A DNA stretch of 39,890 bases from an uncultured Alphaproteobacteria bacterium (GCA_937126915.1 CAKZLM010000112.1:1-39890); one strand, 5' to 3'. Shown: positions 6,248-15,629, counted from the stretch's first letter. Program-made: numbers and translations. The notes: generated by a model from the sequence alone, not told the origin.

Positions 6248-9136
6248 TTGAAGATAACCTTGTATAAAAATACAGAAACTCGTTTTTTTCTGCTAATTTG
6301 GTTGGCGGCATTAATTGGCGCGTGTGCGATTAACTTTTGGCATGTCCCACTTTTTGCGGGTGCATTAATGGTGTTTGGTAACATCATTGCAGTGGCGATC
6401 ACCTTGATGTTTGGTCTTCTGCCGGGGTTGGCGATATCTGTTCTGTCTAGCCTAGTGCCCTTTTATATTTGGGGTCATGCCTTAATAACCATTCCCTTAG
6501 CGCTTGAAATTTTGGTCATTGCTTGGGCCGTAGACCGACACAAAAGCCCTGTTCACAGTGGCATGCTTTATTGGTTTACCGCAGGCTGGGTTATTGTCGC
6601 AATTTCCTACATGAGTTATGGCAACTTCCTCGTCATCTCCCAAATTGCAATTGTTATTAAATTTATTTTTAATGGCTTGTTGAACGTGATGTTGGGTTAT
6701 TTCCTTGCAAATTTGCATGAGCGCACACGCTTGTCCCTTTATGCTCAAGGGCAAACGTTTGAGCACGCAATTAGAAACAATGTTTTCTTTGCTATCAGCA
6801 TTGCCATCATTGTGATCTCCATTGTGTGGTTACAGGTTTTGCAATCAGATCGGCGGGTAGAGGTGCAATCCTCCTTGCAAAATAGATCGCATAATATTTC
6901 AGTTATGATGGAAAGCTTTATTGAAGAGCATAGAACAGCGTTATTATTGAGCAGGGAGCTATTAGTCGATGACCATTCCCATGAAAATTGGGCAAAGCAT
7001 ATCTTGGCTATTAATGATCGTTATCCCAGTATTTTAACCATGTTGATGGCAGATGACCAAGGTAATATTGTTGCCTCGGCCCCTGAGAATCTGCTTGAAA
7101 TGGCAAAAAGCGAAGGTTTGACAAACGTTGCGGATAGACCCTATTTTTATGAGGCGAAAGAAACAGGACAATCATTTGTGTCTGAAGCCTTTATGGGGCG
7201 TGGCTTTGGTAGCGACCCAATCATTGCATTATCTGTGCCGCTGTTTGAAAACAATGTTTTCGTGGGTATTTTGCAGGCTTCTTTAAATCTAGAAGTGATG
7301 TCAGATAAGGTTAAAGAGCTTATTTTAGAAGAAGAATATCTCGCACTGATTGATAATAATAATCGTATTATTTATGCGTCTCCAGAGTTGGGGTATCAAT
7401 TTCTTGAAGATATCTCTAACCTACCAATCGCGGCCTATATTGAAGCAAATAAGGTTGAAAATGATCAGTTTTTCTTAAACACCGAAAACCGTTTGGCCAT
7501 TGTACCGCGCCTTTCTGTTGATAATTCATTAGGTTGGAAGGTGTTTCTGGCTCTTCCCAGAACCCTTTATGAGGGCGGTATCGCGCAATTTGCATACATG
7601 TCCCTTGTGGTGTTGATTCTATCCTTAGTAATTGGCTTTATTCTAACCCGTGCCTTGGCTGCTAAAATCAGTGCACCTATCAGAGAATTGAATGAAAAAC
7701 TTTCTCGAGATTATGACGATGATGATTTTGGCTTTCTTGATTTTACCAGTGGAGATAAAACGGAAATTATTGAAATTCGAGAAATGCAAGCGCGTCTCAA
7801 TGATTTTGCCATGCGCCTTGGGGATAGCCTTTTTGAAGTAAAGGCGGCCAGTGCCGATAAAGCTAGCCTCAATGATGAATTAGTCATGCTCAATAAAAAC
7901 CTTGAACGCATTGTTGAGGAAAAAACCCATGAATTGCAAACGGCGCTAGAAAAAGAACACCAAGCCAATGAGGCAAAATCTGTTTTTCTTGCTAATATGA
8001 GCCATGAAATTAGAACGCCGATGAACGGTGTTTTAGGCATTTTACATCTGATGGAGTCAGAGGATTTGTCAGAGGGGCAAAAGCGCCTACTAAAATTAGC
8101 AGAAACTAGTGCAAAATCATTATTGGCATTGATCAATGATATACTTGATTTTGCCAAGGTTGAATCGTCTGAATTGGTCCTTGAACGGATAGAGTTTAAT
8201 GTTCGTGATTTGCTTTCTGATATCGTTCAATTAATGAACACTCAGATTGGCGAAAAAGACGTTAAGTTGATTTTGGATGTGGACGGTTTGTCAAGCGATA
8301 TGATTGCTTCTGATCCCAACCGTATTCGTCAAATTTTTAATAACCTTATCAGCAACGCCATCAAATTTACTCCCAAAGGTCATGTTAAAGTGACGGTCTC
8401 TAGCCGTCCCGATCCTGGTGATTCTGACGGTGATCTCGTGCTAGAGGCCGAAGTGAAAGACACAGGCATCGGTATGGAGCAACACTATCTTCCTGATCTT
8501 TTCAAGTCTTTCACACAAGCCGATGCTTCAACCACCAGAAAATTTGGTGGCACTGGTTTAGGCTTAGCAATTTGTCAGCGATTGTGCCAGATCATGGGCG
8601 GCGATATTGCCGTCACCAGCCAAATTGATGTTGGAACAAGCTTTAAATTCCATATTAAAGTCTGGGATGCTGAGGACTTTGACCTTGATGCGGCTGCTAG
8701 GGGAGAAACTTCTATGCGCGCTGTGTCTAGTGCTTCTTTACCTACTGAGGCGAAACTGGGGCATATTATGGTGGTTGAAGACAATGAAATTAACCAACAT
8801 GTTATCTCGATGATGTTGGAGGATATAGGGCACACCGTTGCATTGTGCTCTAATGGTAAAGACGCCATCACTCGTTTATCTGCGGAAGCCGATCAAAAGC
8901 ATTTTGATCTGATCATCATGGATTGTCAGATGCCGATCATGGATGGCTACACAGCAACCCAGTTTATTCGGGCAGGTAAAGCAGGGGATAGCTATAATGA
9001 CGTTCCTATCATTGCGTTAACAGCTAATGCCATGAAGGGCGACCGCGAGAAATGCTTGGCGGTTGGTATGAATGATTATTTGATCAAGCCGATTGATCAA
9101 GAGGCCCTGAAAAACACCTTGAACAATTGGATGTAA
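6248..9136 (+). CDS. Membrane hybrid sensor histidine kinase with C-terminal receiver
   Basis: 962 residues. Order: a MASE1-like block of about five hydrophobic helices (10-160), a further TM (about 180-197), a periplasmic dCache-like sensor (about 200-435, with DRPYFYEAKETGQSFVSEAF typical of this fold), a TM (about 440-462), HAMP, a coiled coil, HisKA with FLANMSHEIRTPMNG (phospho-acceptor His586), HATPase with its N box around 690, G1 DTGIGM (Asp738) and G2 GGTGLGL (from 767), then a receiver domain with VVEDNEIN and Asp892 in IIMDCQMPIMDG. The start codon is TTG; the nearby ATGs are out of frame and the ribosome site is weak, so the start is uncertain. No output regulator, HPt or partner gene is adjacent. 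It must signal through an HPt or regulator encoded elsewhere, and its stimulus is unknown. Confidence 0.9.
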   Translation: MKITLYKNTETRFFLLIWLAALIGACAINFWHVPLFAGALMVFGNIIAVAITLMFGLLPGLAISVLSSLVPFYIWGHALITIPLALEILVIAWAVDRHKSPVHSGMLYWFTAGWVIVAISYMSYGNFLVISQIAIVIKFIFNGLLNVMLGYFLANLHERTRLSLYAQGQTFEHAIRNNVFFAISIAIIVISIVWLQVLQSDRRVEVQSSLQNRSHNISVMMESFIEEHRTALLLSRELLVDDHSHENWAKHILAINDRYPSILTMLMADDQGNIVASAPENLLEMAKSEGLTNVADRPYFYEAKETGQSFVSEAFMGRGFGSDPIIALSVPLFENNVFVGILQASLNLEVMSDKVKELILEEEYLALIDNNNRIIYASPELGYQFLEDISNLPIAAYIEANKVENDQFFLNTENRLAIVPRLSVDNSLGWKVFLALPRTLYEGGIAQFAYMSLVVLILSLVIGFILTRALAAKISAPIRELNEKLSRDYDDDDFGFLDFTSGDKTEIIEIREMQARLNDFAMRLGDSLFEVKAASADKASLNDELVMLNKNLERIVEEKTHELQTALEKEHQANEAKSVFLANMSHEIRTPMNGVLGILHLMESEDLSEGQKRLLKLAETSAKSLLALINDILDFAKVESSELVLERIEFNVRDLLSDIVQLMNTQIGEKDVKLILDVDGLSSDMIASDPNRIRQIFNNLISNAIKFTPKGHVKVTVSSRPDPGDSDGDLVLEAEVKDTGIGMEQHYLPDLFKSFTQADASTTRKFGGTGLGLAICQRLCQIMGGDIAVTSQIDVGTSFKFHIKVWDAEDFDLDAAARGETSMRAVSSASLPTEAKLGHIMVVEDNEINQHVISMMLEDIGHTVALCSNGKDAITRLSAEADQKHFDLIIMDCQMPIMDGYTATQFIRAGKAGDSYNDVPIIALTANAMKGDREKCLAVGMNDYLIKPIDQEALKNTLNNWM

Positions 9137-9264
9137 TCCCCCTTGCTGAGACCGTGAAGGGTGGCGCAATCATTCATCTAATATTGCTGTGCCCTAGTAC
9201 AACGCTTTTTATAGATTATGTATATATTGCTTAAGGGGAAAGTAGGAGGGGAGAAAGTGGGTGT

Positions 9265-9318
9265 TTTCTGTTGCCCGGTAACACCCAAACCGCGGAAAGT
9301 CGTTTCTGTTGCCCGGTA
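9265..9318 (-). repeat. Repeated loop sequence in the tmRNA coding piece
   Basis: The 16-mer TTTCTGTTGCCCGGTA (plus-strand sense) occurs at 9265-9280 and again, identical, at 9303-9318. On the RNA strand each copy forms a 14-base loop. One is closed by a 7-bp stem (9259-9265 with 9280-9286), the other by a short stem (9301-9303 with 9318-9320) extended by GGAA/TTCC pairing. They occupy the place where conventional tmRNAs carry pseudoknots downstream of the tag. Confidence 0.8.
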
Positions 9319-9367
9319 CGTTCCACTACCGCGCTATATTTGCTATATAGTTTCCGTTAGGATCCTA

Positions 9368-9403
9368 TTAAGCAGCAACAGCTAGAGCCTCATTATCGTT
9401 GGC
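9368..9403 (-). other. tmRNA proteolysis-tag reading frame
   Basis: Read on the minus strand, GCC at 9401-9403 is the resume codon. The frame reads Ala-Asn-Asp-Asn-Glu-Ala-Leu-Ala-Val-Ala-Ala and stops at TAA (9368-9370). The AND start and AVAA end are typical alphaproteobacterial tag features. The C-terminal Ala-Val-Ala-Ala is the degron end recognised by ClpXP-type proteases. Confidence 0.93.
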
Positions 9404-9618
9404 ATCTATAAAGTTTGGTCCTAAACGGTGGTACCATACCGAGCGAAAGCTTACGTCTTTGAACACCCGTCGATCCTAAATTCGCCCCCATCAAAAACGC
9501 TTTCCATCATAAAACCTGATGAAAAGTGTTTGTGGTGGAGGCGCCGGGTTCCGCCCCCGGGTCCGCAATGTCTATTCCACGCGCCATTTATCGCTATAGT
9601 CAGCAAGCTGACCCTCGT

Positions 9619-9647
9619 TATATAGGGAATAAATATGGCAATTTGAA
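9619..9647 (-). promoter_or_regulatory. Probable promoter of ssrA
   Basis: Minus strand: TTCAAA (9642-9647), a 17-base spacer, TATATA (9619-9624). Transcription would begin near 9612. The first RNA bases would form the perfect hairpin GTCAGC-TT-GCTGAC (9599-9612). Confidence 0.45.
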
Positions 9648-9768
9648 GAGTTTTTCTCAAAAATGAACAAATTTCTAACATCGTTATTCATGAGCTGTTC
9701 AGATACGCTGATGCAATGTCATGACATCAAAATAAAAAACTAAAAACCTTTTACGACAGAGACAAAAA

Positions 9769-10140
9769 ATGATTAAAAAAATCCTGAGCATGACAGCTTT
9801 ATCTTTTCTAACTGTGGCTTGTGCAAGCCATCCACGCGATATTGAGGCGGCCTATGTATCACCGGGTCAGTTCCAGCAAATGGAATGTGGCGATATTATG
9901 CGCGACATTAATGAAATGGATTATCGCCTTGAAGACCTTTACCGGTCGTTAAAGAAAAAACGCAAGCGTGATAATTGGCAGGCTGGAGTTGGTGTTCTAA
10001 TCTTCTGGCCAACCTTGTTGTTGCTTGAAGGTGGTGATGGGCCTGAGGCCAATGAATATGCCCGCCTTCAGGGTGAGCAACGGGCCTTGCGCGATCTTTA
10101 CTATGAAAAACGCTGTGGGGCGTTTGCCGGCAAAGAGTAG
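9769..10140 (+). CDS. Small conserved lipoprotein
   Basis: 123 residues. The signal peptide MIKKILSMTALSFLTVAC ends in a lipobox-like LTVAC, so Cys18 is probably lipidated. The mature part has a charged helix (EMDYRLEDLYRSLKKKRKR), then a hydrophobic run VGVLIFWPTLLLLEG (about 76-90), then EYARLQGEQRALRDLY. The FWP-hydrophobic-GGDG-EYARL arrangement is that of a small lipoprotein family found in many proteobacteria with no established role. Asp does not follow the Cys (Ala19 does), so by the usual +2 rule it would go to the outer membrane. No functional link to the next gene is evident. Confidence 0.75.
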   Translation: MIKKILSMTALSFLTVACASHPRDIEAAYVSPGQFQQMECGDIMRDINEMDYRLEDLYRSLKKKRKRDNWQAGVGVLIFWPTLLLLEGGDGPEANEYARLQGEQRALRDLYYEKRCGAFAGKE

Positions 10141-10213
10141 CATTTCATGACCTTCTCCTTGCGCCTCACATGGGGTTAGGGTACATCAGTTGTGTGATGA
10201 TGAAAGGATAATC

Positions 10214-10657
10214 ATGAGCACACTTGTTGCCCTAACGCCCGATGAGGCCGCAGCCCTATCCGATGACCAGTTTCAACAGGCTTTTGAGCAGGTTGAAATG
10301 GATGTTAAAGCCTTTAATCATGAACAGCATGTCAGGCTGGCGTGGCTTTATCTGAAGCAGTTTGATCTGCAAGAGGCCTTTCGGCGTTATAAAACGGCCT
10401 TGATCAAATTTGCCACGGCTTGGGGGTATCCGGGACTTTATCATGAAACCATCACATGGTATTATTTGAACCTTATTAACCAAGCCATGCAAAAGCCTGA
10501 TTGCCCTAATGAATGGCCTATCTTTCGTGATCAAAACCCCACCCTTTTGGCAAAGTCTCCGCCTGTCATTTTTAACTATTACAGCAAAGATTTGATTGCC
10601 AGCAAAAAGGCAAGGGCAACCATTGTTGAACCAGATATTAGGCCATTGCAGGGTTAA
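10214..10657 (+). CDS. Conserved soluble protein with HVRLAW and YHETITW motifs
   Basis: About 147 residues. I start at the ATG at 10214 rather than 10190, because AAAGGA lies 7 bases ahead and the earlier start has no ribosome site. The sequence has no signal peptide or TM. It contains FNHEQHVRLAWLYLKQF, then a helix with FATAWG, then YHETITWYYLNLI. The paired His residues around these motifs recur in a widespread uncharacterised bacterial family. They could bind a metal, but this is a guess. The gene stands alone between a lipoprotein gene and yebC, with a weak hairpin after it. Confidence 0.75.
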   Translation: MSTLVALTPDEAAALSDDQFQQAFEQVEMDVKAFNHEQHVRLAWLYLKQFDLQEAFRRYKTALIKFATAWGYPGLYHETITWYYLNLINQAMQKPDCPNEWPIFRDQNPTLLAKSPPVIFNYYSKDLIASKKARATIVEPDIRPLQG

Positions 10658-10788
10658 TCTTAAAAAAAAGCGCTCAAAAGCCCTTTTCAAAACCCTGTTG
10701 TCTGTGTATTAACAAAGACAATTAATGGTGGCTGAGTGTTGGCTCGGCCTAAGGCGTTTAACATGACATTATAAGAAGTGATAGAAAC

Positions 10789-11535
10789 ATGGCAGGCCAT
10801 TCCAAGTTCAAAAATATTATGCACCGCAAGGGCGCGCAGGATAAAAAGCGCTCGAAATTATTTTCAAAATTATCAAAAGAAATTACCGTTGCAGCCAAAT
10901 TGGGTGGCAGCGATTTGGATAGTAACCCGCGTTTGCGTTTGGCGGTTAACAATGCCAAGTCGCAATCAATGCCAAAAGATAATATTGACCGTGCCATTAA
11001 AAAGTCAGAAGCGGGTGATGATGAAAATTATGAAGAGATCCGCTATGAAGGCTTTGGTCCCGGTGGCATTGCCTTAATCGTTGATACCTTAACCGACAAT
11101 CGCAATCGTACAGCGTCAAATGTTCGCGCTATTTTCTCAAAGCGTGGCGGTAATTTGGGTGAGGTTGGCAGTGTGAACTATATGTTCACCCGTGCAGGTC
11201 AAATTATTTACAAGGCCGAGGTAACTGATGCTGACAGCATGTTTGAAGCAGCCCTAGAAGCGGGTGCTGAAAATGTTGAAAGCGATGACGAGACCCATGA
11301 AGTGACCACGGCAATGGAAGATCTGCATGAGGTTAACAAAGGCTTGGAAGATCAATTTGGTGAGGCTGATACAGTTCAGCTTATTTGGTCACCAAACGAG
11401 CCAATTGAAATTGATTTTGATCAGGCTGAAAAAATTATGGGCTTGATTGAAGCCTTGGAAGATGATGACGATGTTCAGGAAGTAACAGGTAACTTTAGCA
11501 TTCCTGAAGATGTTATGGAAAAACTATCCTCATAA
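10789..11535 (+). CDS. yebC: YebC/PmpR/TACO1 family protein
   Basis: 248 residues, full family length. It begins [18 protein letters not shown], the diagnostic N-terminus, followed by the [19 protein letters not shown] and VMFTRAG-like core (here NYMFTRAG). Members were long annotated as transcriptional regulators. More recent work on relatives (TACO1, some YebC proteins) points to relief of ribosome stalling at difficult sequences. It stands directly ahead of ruvC, 12 bases apart, the classic yebC-ruvC order, so it is likely the first gene of the ruv operon. Confidence 0.96.
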   Translation: MAGHSKFKNIMHRKGAQDKKRSKLFSKLSKEITVAAKLGGSDLDSNPRLRLAVNNAKSQSMPKDNIDRAIKKSEAGDDENYEEIRYEGFGPGGIALIVDTLTDNRNRTASNVRAIFSKRGGNLGEVGSVNYMFTRAGQIIYKAEVTDADSMFEAALEAGAENVESDDETHEVTTAMEDLHEVNKGLEDQFGEADTVQLIWSPNEPIEIDFDQAEKIMGLIEALEDDDDVQEVTGNFSIPEDVMEKLSS

Positions 11536-11547
11536 GGAGAGCGGGTC

Positions 11548-12054
11548 ATGCGTATCATCGGCATTGATCCGGGTTTACAGAAAACGGGCTGGGGTATTGT
11601 TGAGGTCAACGGTCCCCGGCTTTTTCATGTCGCCAATGGCACAGTAAAGTCTGATAATAAAAAAGACTTGGCAGAACGCTTGATCCAATTGTTTGATGGC
11701 TTGGTTGAGGTGGTGCAAACCTATAGTCCCGACTATGCCGCTGTGGAAGAAACCTTTTTAAACACCAACCCGCAATCTACCCTTAAATTGGGCCAGGCCC
11801 GCGGGATTGCCATGTTGGTGCCAGCCCAAGCAGGCATTGCAGTGGCTGAATATTCGCCCAACCACATTAAAAAAGCCGTGGTGGGTAAGGGTAAGGCGCA
11901 AAAAGAACAGGTTCATGCCATGGTGCAATATATCTTGCCGGGTGTGCAAATTAATGGACCTGATGCCTCTGACGCCCTGGCCATTGCCATTTGCCATAGT
12001 CACCATTTGCAAACCACACGAAAAATTTCCAGTGCCATGCTGGATCAAAGATAG
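11548..12054 (+). CDS. ruvC: Holliday junction resolvase RuvC
   Basis: 168 residues with the RNase H-like fold. The acidic catalytic set is visible: Asp7 in IIGIDPGL, Glu67/Glu68 in VEETF, Asp139 and Asp142 in GPDASDALA. It nicks Holliday junctions symmetrically, acting with RuvAB. AAGGAGAGC precedes the ATG. The 102-base gap to ruvA contains two small hairpins: TGTTAT/ATAACA at 12072-12086 and TCTCTC/GAGAGA at 12092-12109. Confidence 0.97.
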   Translation: MRIIGIDPGLQKTGWGIVEVNGPRLFHVANGTVKSDNKKDLAERLIQLFDGLVEVVQTYSPDYAAVEETFLNTNPQSTLKLGQARGIAMLVPAQAGIAVAEYSPNHIKKAVVGKGKAQKEQVHAMVQYILPGVQINGPDASDALAIAICHSHHLQTTRKISSAMLDQR

Positions 12055-12162
12055 ACACGAACCCTGTTGCTTGTTATCTAATAACATGTAATCTCTCTTT
12101 GGGGAGAGAGGACAAGTTTGTGTGACCAAAAATAAGATCGGCACATCTGGGAGGAAGTAACA

Positions 12163-12807
12163 GTGATAGCAAGCCTTAAGGGTATTATTGACTATATTGG
12201 TGAAGACTTTGTGATCGTTGATGTTAACGGTGTTGGCTATAAGGTTTTTGCCTCAGCCAGAACATTGGGAAATTTGCCAGGGGTTGAAGAACCCGTTGTT
12301 CTTTTCATTGAAACCCACGTTCGTGAAGATCATATTCATCTTTATGGGTTTTCTAGCCAAGCGGGCATCGATATTTTCCGCATTCTATTGTCGGTTCAAG
12401 GGGTTGGTGCCAAGGTTGCACTTGCCATCCAAGCCATTTTAACCCCTGATGAATTACAAGCTGCCATTGCTTGCCAAGATAAGGCGATGATTGCTCGTGC
12501 CAATGGTGTAGGGCCTAAGCTGGCTGGTCGCATTGTGATGGAATTAAAAGATAAAGTGGCGGCGATGGCGGTTGCTTCTGCGTCTCATGATCCTATGCCG
12601 CATCATACTTCATCAAAAGGCGATACCCTAAACCCTGAAATGCCCGTTAGCACCTATTTTGCCGATGCGGTTTCTGCCCTAGTTAATTTGGGTTATCGCC
12701 CAACAGATGCCCATGCCGCGGTGGCACAGGCCCGTAAAGATGAAGGCGAGGACGCCTCGCTGGACACCCTAATCCGTGTTGGATTGCAAAACCTTAGTCA
12801 GGGATAA
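12163..12807 (+). CDS. ruvA: Holliday junction branch migration protein RuvA
   Basis: 214 residues. Start is GTG, supported by GGGAGGAAG 5 bases ahead. Domain I is an OB fold (1-64, [15 protein letters not shown]). Domain II carries helix-hairpin-helix motifs, seen as [12 protein letters not shown] and [20 protein letters not shown] linker leads to the RuvB-binding domain III (about 160-214, [17 protein letters not shown]). It forms the tetramer that holds the junction flat and recruits RuvB. Only 5 bases separate it from ruvB. Confidence 0.97.
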   Translation: MIASLKGIIDYIGEDFVIVDVNGVGYKVFASARTLGNLPGVEEPVVLFIETHVREDHIHLYGFSSQAGIDIFRILLSVQGVGAKVALAIQAILTPDELQAAIACQDKAMIARANGVGPKLAGRIVMELKDKVAAMAVASASHDPMPHHTSSKGDTLNPEMPVSTYFADAVSALVNLGYRPTDAHAAVAQARKDEGEDASLDTLIRVGLQNLSQG

Positions 12808-12812
12808 AAGGC

Positions 12813-13889
12813 ATGGATCAGTTTGATGATCAGGGCAATGATCGCTTAATTACCGGTGCCGAATTATCGGGCGATGTAGATAAATCATTGCGACCTCAAA
12901 CGCTGGATGACTTTATCGGCCAAGAACAGGCACGCGATAATTTACGCATTTTTATTGAAGCCGCCCGTAAACGCGGGGATGCCCTTGATCATGTGTTGTT
13001 TTTTGGCCCGCCGGGCTTAGGTAAAACAACGCTAGCGCAAATTATGGCCCGCGAAATGGGGGTGAACTTTCGCGCCACATCAGGCCCTGTGGTGGCAAAA
13101 TCCGGTGATTTGGCAGCGATCCTTACCAACCTGCAAGAGCGTGATGTGTTGTTCATTGATGAAATTCATCGCCTTAACCCTGCTGTGGAAGAAATCCTTT
13201 ATCCTGCCATGGAAGACTTTCAGCTTGATTTGGTTATTGGAGAGGGCCCCGCGGCGCGCTCAGTTCGAATTGATTTGCCGCCTTTTACATTGGTTGGTGC
13301 AACCACTAGGTCAGGCCTTATCACTAACCCTTTACGGGATCGCTTTGGCATTCCTGTTCGGTTAGAATTTTATTCCATTGAAGAATTAATTCGCGTGATC
13401 AGCCGTGGTGCGCGCTTGCTTGATATGCAAATGACCGATGATGGTGCGCGGGAAATTGCGGCGCGATCAAGGGGAACTCCGCGTATTGCAGGGCGTTTGT
13501 TGCGCCGTGTCCGTGATTTTGCCTTGGTGGCTGAAACACACACAGTTGATGCAACAGTGGCCGATGCTGCCTTAAGTCGTTTGGATGTCGATCGCTTGGG
13601 GCTGGATATTATGGATCATAAATATCTCAAAGTTATCGGTGAAACCTTCCTTGGTGGGCCTGTGGGCATTGAAACCATTGCTGCTGCCCTGTCTGAACCG
13701 CGTGATACCTTAGAAGATGTGATTGAACCCTATCTCATTCAAAAAGGCTTGGTACAACGTACCCCACGGGGGCGTGCTTTAACGCCTGCTGCTTATGAGG
13801 CCATTGGTTTGGATATGCCGCGTAATCTCAAAAAGCAACGCGATGCCCAGTTGGGTTTATCGCTTTCAGGGGACGATGATGAGCAATAA
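12813..13889 (+). CDS. ruvB: Holliday junction DNA helicase RuvB
   Basis: 358 residues, AAA+ ATPase that drives branch migration. Walker A GPPGLGKT at 65-72, Walker B with LFIDEIHR (about 113-120), sensor 1 GATTRSG, arginine finger region LRDRFGIP, sensor 2 [15 protein letters not shown]. The C-terminal winged helix ends near [11 protein letters not shown]. Its last codons overlap the start of ybgC by 11 bases, which suggests translational coupling. Confidence 0.97.
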   Translation: MDQFDDQGNDRLITGAELSGDVDKSLRPQTLDDFIGQEQARDNLRIFIEAARKRGDALDHVLFFGPPGLGKTTLAQIMAREMGVNFRATSGPVVAKSGDLAAILTNLQERDVLFIDEIHRLNPAVEEILYPAMEDFQLDLVIGEGPAARSVRIDLPPFTLVGATTRSGLITNPLRDRFGIPVRLEFYSIEELIRVISRGARLLDMQMTDDGAREIAARSRGTPRIAGRLLRRVRDFALVAETHTVDATVADAALSRLDVDRLGLDIMDHKYLKVIGETFLGGPVGIETIAAALSEPRDTLEDVIEPYLIQKGLVQRTPRGRALTPAAYEAIGLDMPRNLKKQRDAQLGLSLSGDDDEQ

Positions 13890-14340
13890 ATATGAACCCA
13901 GCAGTGGCTTTTTTGAGGGTAAGACGCACATTTTACCTGTACGAGTATATTTTGAAGATACCGATGCAGGTGGCATGGTTTATCACGCCAATTATATTCG
14001 CTATTTTGAGCGCGGGCGCACAGATTTTCTGCGTGCCACAGGATTACCACATTCAGATATCATGTTTGGCGACGATCCATACATTTGGGTGGTGAAAGAT
14101 TTATCGATTGATTATAAAACATCTGCCAAGTTAGATGATGCTTTGGTGGTTGAGACCAAATTAATCAAATTGGGTGGAGCCAGCATCGCAATGGCGCAAC
14201 GGGTGCTATGTGGTGATGTGGTTAGGGCCCAAGGGGTTGTTCGAGCAGCTGTTGTGTCTGATAAGGGCCGCCCAAGACGTTTTCCAGCCATGGTACACGA
14301 AAAAATGGCTGAATATTTAATAAGGGAAGAAGGCAATTAA
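13879..14340 (+). CDS. ybgC: Tol-Pal system acyl-CoA thioesterase YbgC
   Basis: About 153 residues. I start at the ATG at 13879, which has AGGGGA 5 bases ahead; the ATG at 13876 is too close to it. The start lies inside the end of ruvB. A hotdog-fold 4-hydroxybenzoyl-CoA-type thioesterase: [20 protein letters not shown] carries the active-site Asp and the HxNY signature. It hydrolyses short or medium acyl-CoA. Its gene is regularly the first of the tol cluster, as here, although its link to Tol-Pal function is unclear. Confidence 0.94.
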   Translation: MSNKYEPSSGFFEGKTHILPVRVYFEDTDAGGMVYHANYIRYFERGRTDFLRATGLPHSDIMFGDDPYIWVVKDLSIDYKTSAKLDDALVVETKLIKLGGASIAMAQRVLCGDVVRAQGVVRAAVVSDKGRPRRFPAMVHEKMAEYLIREEGN

Positions 14341-14375
14341 AGCCTTTGATCAGTAAAGTAGGATAAAAAAAGCAA

Positions 14376-15107
14376 ATGATCTTTCAGGAAAATACAACGG
14401 TTGAAGCGGTAGATTTAGGCGGGCATGTTCCCGATTTTTCTATGTGGGGCATGTTTGCCCAAGCAGATTTTGTCGTGCAATCAGTGATGATCTTGTTGAT
14501 TTTAGCAAGCTTTTGGAGCTGGGCTATCATTTATGAAAAAATGCGCCGCATAAAAGATATTAATGGCAGTGCCGATGACTTTGAAAAGGCGTTCTGGTCA
14601 GGTAACAGCCTAGAAGACCTGTATAACCGCGCCAAGGTTAGCGCCGACCATCCAATGGCAATGGTGTTTGTAGCGGCGATGCGTGAATGGCAAAAATCAA
14701 TGTCTGAGGGTGGCACCATTCGTGATCGTCTAAGCCTACAAGACCGATTAGAGCGTGTGATGCGCGTGACCACCAACCGTGAGGTGGAACTGTTGGAGCG
14801 TCATACTGGATTTTTGGCAACGGTTGGTTCGACCGCGCCGTTCGTTGGCTTGTTTGGCACAGTTTGGGGGATTATGAACAGCTTCCAATCGATCGCCATG
14901 ACCAGCAACACCAGCTTGGCCGTTGTGGCCCCTGGTATTGCCGAGGCCTTGTTCGCAACCGCCATTGGTTTGGTAGCCGCGATCCCCGCGGTTATGGCCT
15001 ATAATCGAATTTCTGCTGAGTTGGATCGCTATATTACTCGACTTGAAGGCTTTCAGGATGAATTCACCGCCATTGTGTCACGTGAACTTGACGCGCGGAG
15101 CCATTAA
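14376..15107 (+). CDS. tolQ: Tol-Pal motor subunit TolQ
   Basis: 243 residues, three TM helices: about 30-53, 143-168 (GSTAPFVGLFGTVWGIM, the family signature) and 190-212. Inner-membrane proton channel that with TolR energises TolA. The 35-base gap from ybgC and the 3-base gap to tolR place it in one operon. The spacing of AGGA to the ATG is long (about 13 bases). Confidence 0.96.
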   Translation: MIFQENTTVEAVDLGGHVPDFSMWGMFAQADFVVQSVMILLILASFWSWAIIYEKMRRIKDINGSADDFEKAFWSGNSLEDLYNRAKVSADHPMAMVFVAAMREWQKSMSEGGTIRDRLSLQDRLERVMRVTTNREVELLERHTGFLATVGSTAPFVGLFGTVWGIMNSFQSIAMTSNTSLAVVAPGIAEALFATAIGLVAAIPAVMAYNRISAELDRYITRLEGFQDEFTAIVSRELDARSH

Positions 15108-15110
15108 GCC

Positions 15111-15539
15111 ATGGCGGGTGGAATTCAAAAGAAAACAAGTGGCAGACGAGGTCGGTTTAAGGCCATGTCTGAAATTAACGTTACGCCCTTTGTGGATGTG
15201 ATGTTGGTTCTGCTGATTGTGTTTATGGTAACCGCGCCCTTATTAAATGTGGGCGTACCCGTTGATCTACCAAAATCATCAGCCCGATCGATGGCCGAAG
15301 ATCAAAAACCCATCGAAGTGACGGTTGATCAAAATGGTGCCATATTTTTAGGCGATGTTGAGGTTAAGTTAGCAGAATTAGTGGCGCGATTGGTGGCCAT
15401 TACTGATAACCGCAGCGATGCTAGAATTTATGTGCGTGGTGACAGAAAGCTTGATTATGGACGTGTGATGGAAGTAATTGGTGCCATTAATGGTGCTGGG
15501 TTTACCAAAGTGGCACTGGTTGCAAAACCGCGTAATTAG
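15111..15539 (+). CDS. tolR: Tol-Pal motor subunit TolR
   Basis: 142 residues, ExbD family. One TM (about 27-47) with Asp29 in VTPFVDVMLVLLIVFM, the protonatable residue of the motor. The periplasmic domain (about 60-140) has YVRGDRKLDYGRVMEVIGAI, the conserved dimerisation region. It begins 3 bases after tolQ. The 90 bases before tolA include a 6-bp hairpin (TCTCCT with AGGGGA, about 15574-15591). Confidence 0.96.
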   Translation: MAGGIQKKTSGRRGRFKAMSEINVTPFVDVMLVLLIVFMVTAPLLNVGVPVDLPKSSARSMAEDQKPIEVTVDQNGAIFLGDVEVKLAELVARLVAITDNRSDARIYVRGDRKLDYGRVMEVIGAINGAGFTKVALVAKPRN

Positions 15540-15629
15540 AGACTAATGCAATAAGCAATGACAGGGCTTATGTCTTCTCCTTGGGTGAGGGGATAGCATA
15601 ACCAAAAAAGAAAAGAACAAGAGAACCGA

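Larger units (their letters stand above)
9250..9612 (-). ncRNA. ssrA: Two-piece, circularly permuted tmRNA
   Basis: Alphaproteobacterial ssrA, read on the minus strand. The acceptor piece comes first (about 9612 to 9533). It contains GGACCCGGGGGCGGAACCCG with a 5-bp T stem and ends GCGCCTCCACCA, so the CCA is encoded, ending at 9533. A 43-base linker (9532-9490) follows and is presumably removed. The coding piece begins GGGGGCGAATTTAGGATCGA at 9489. Its first seven bases (9489-9483) pair with the acceptor strand CGCCTCC, with a G-U at the third pair, the alanine identity element. The tag frame lies at 9403-9368, and two hairpins follow. The 5' and 3' limits are estimates. tmRNA with SmpB rescues ribosomes stalled on broken mRNAs and marks the products for proteolysis. 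The FtsH encoded at 21,351 is one protease known to degrade tagged proteins in other bacteria. Confidence 0.93.
9137..9768. other. Gene-poor 632-base stretch holding ssrA
   Basis: No protein gene is credible here. The stretch holds the permuted tmRNA gene (9250-9612, minus strand) and its promoter. 9137-9240 is the kinase downstream region with only a weak 5-bp hairpin, and 9650-9768 is the AT-rich region ahead of the lipoprotein gene. Confidence 0.7.

Noticed and set aside
6036-6402. Two 64-residue antisense frames
   Set aside because: Low-complexity AT-rich translation in an intergenic region and antisense to the kinase. No ribosome site.
7711-8157. 148-residue antisense frame in the kinase gene
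   Set aside because: Ser/Arg-rich shadow of the coiled-coil and HisKA region.
9428-9681. Open frames on both strands
   Set aside because: They overlie the tmRNA gene. The sequence is explained by acceptor stem, linker and coding piece.
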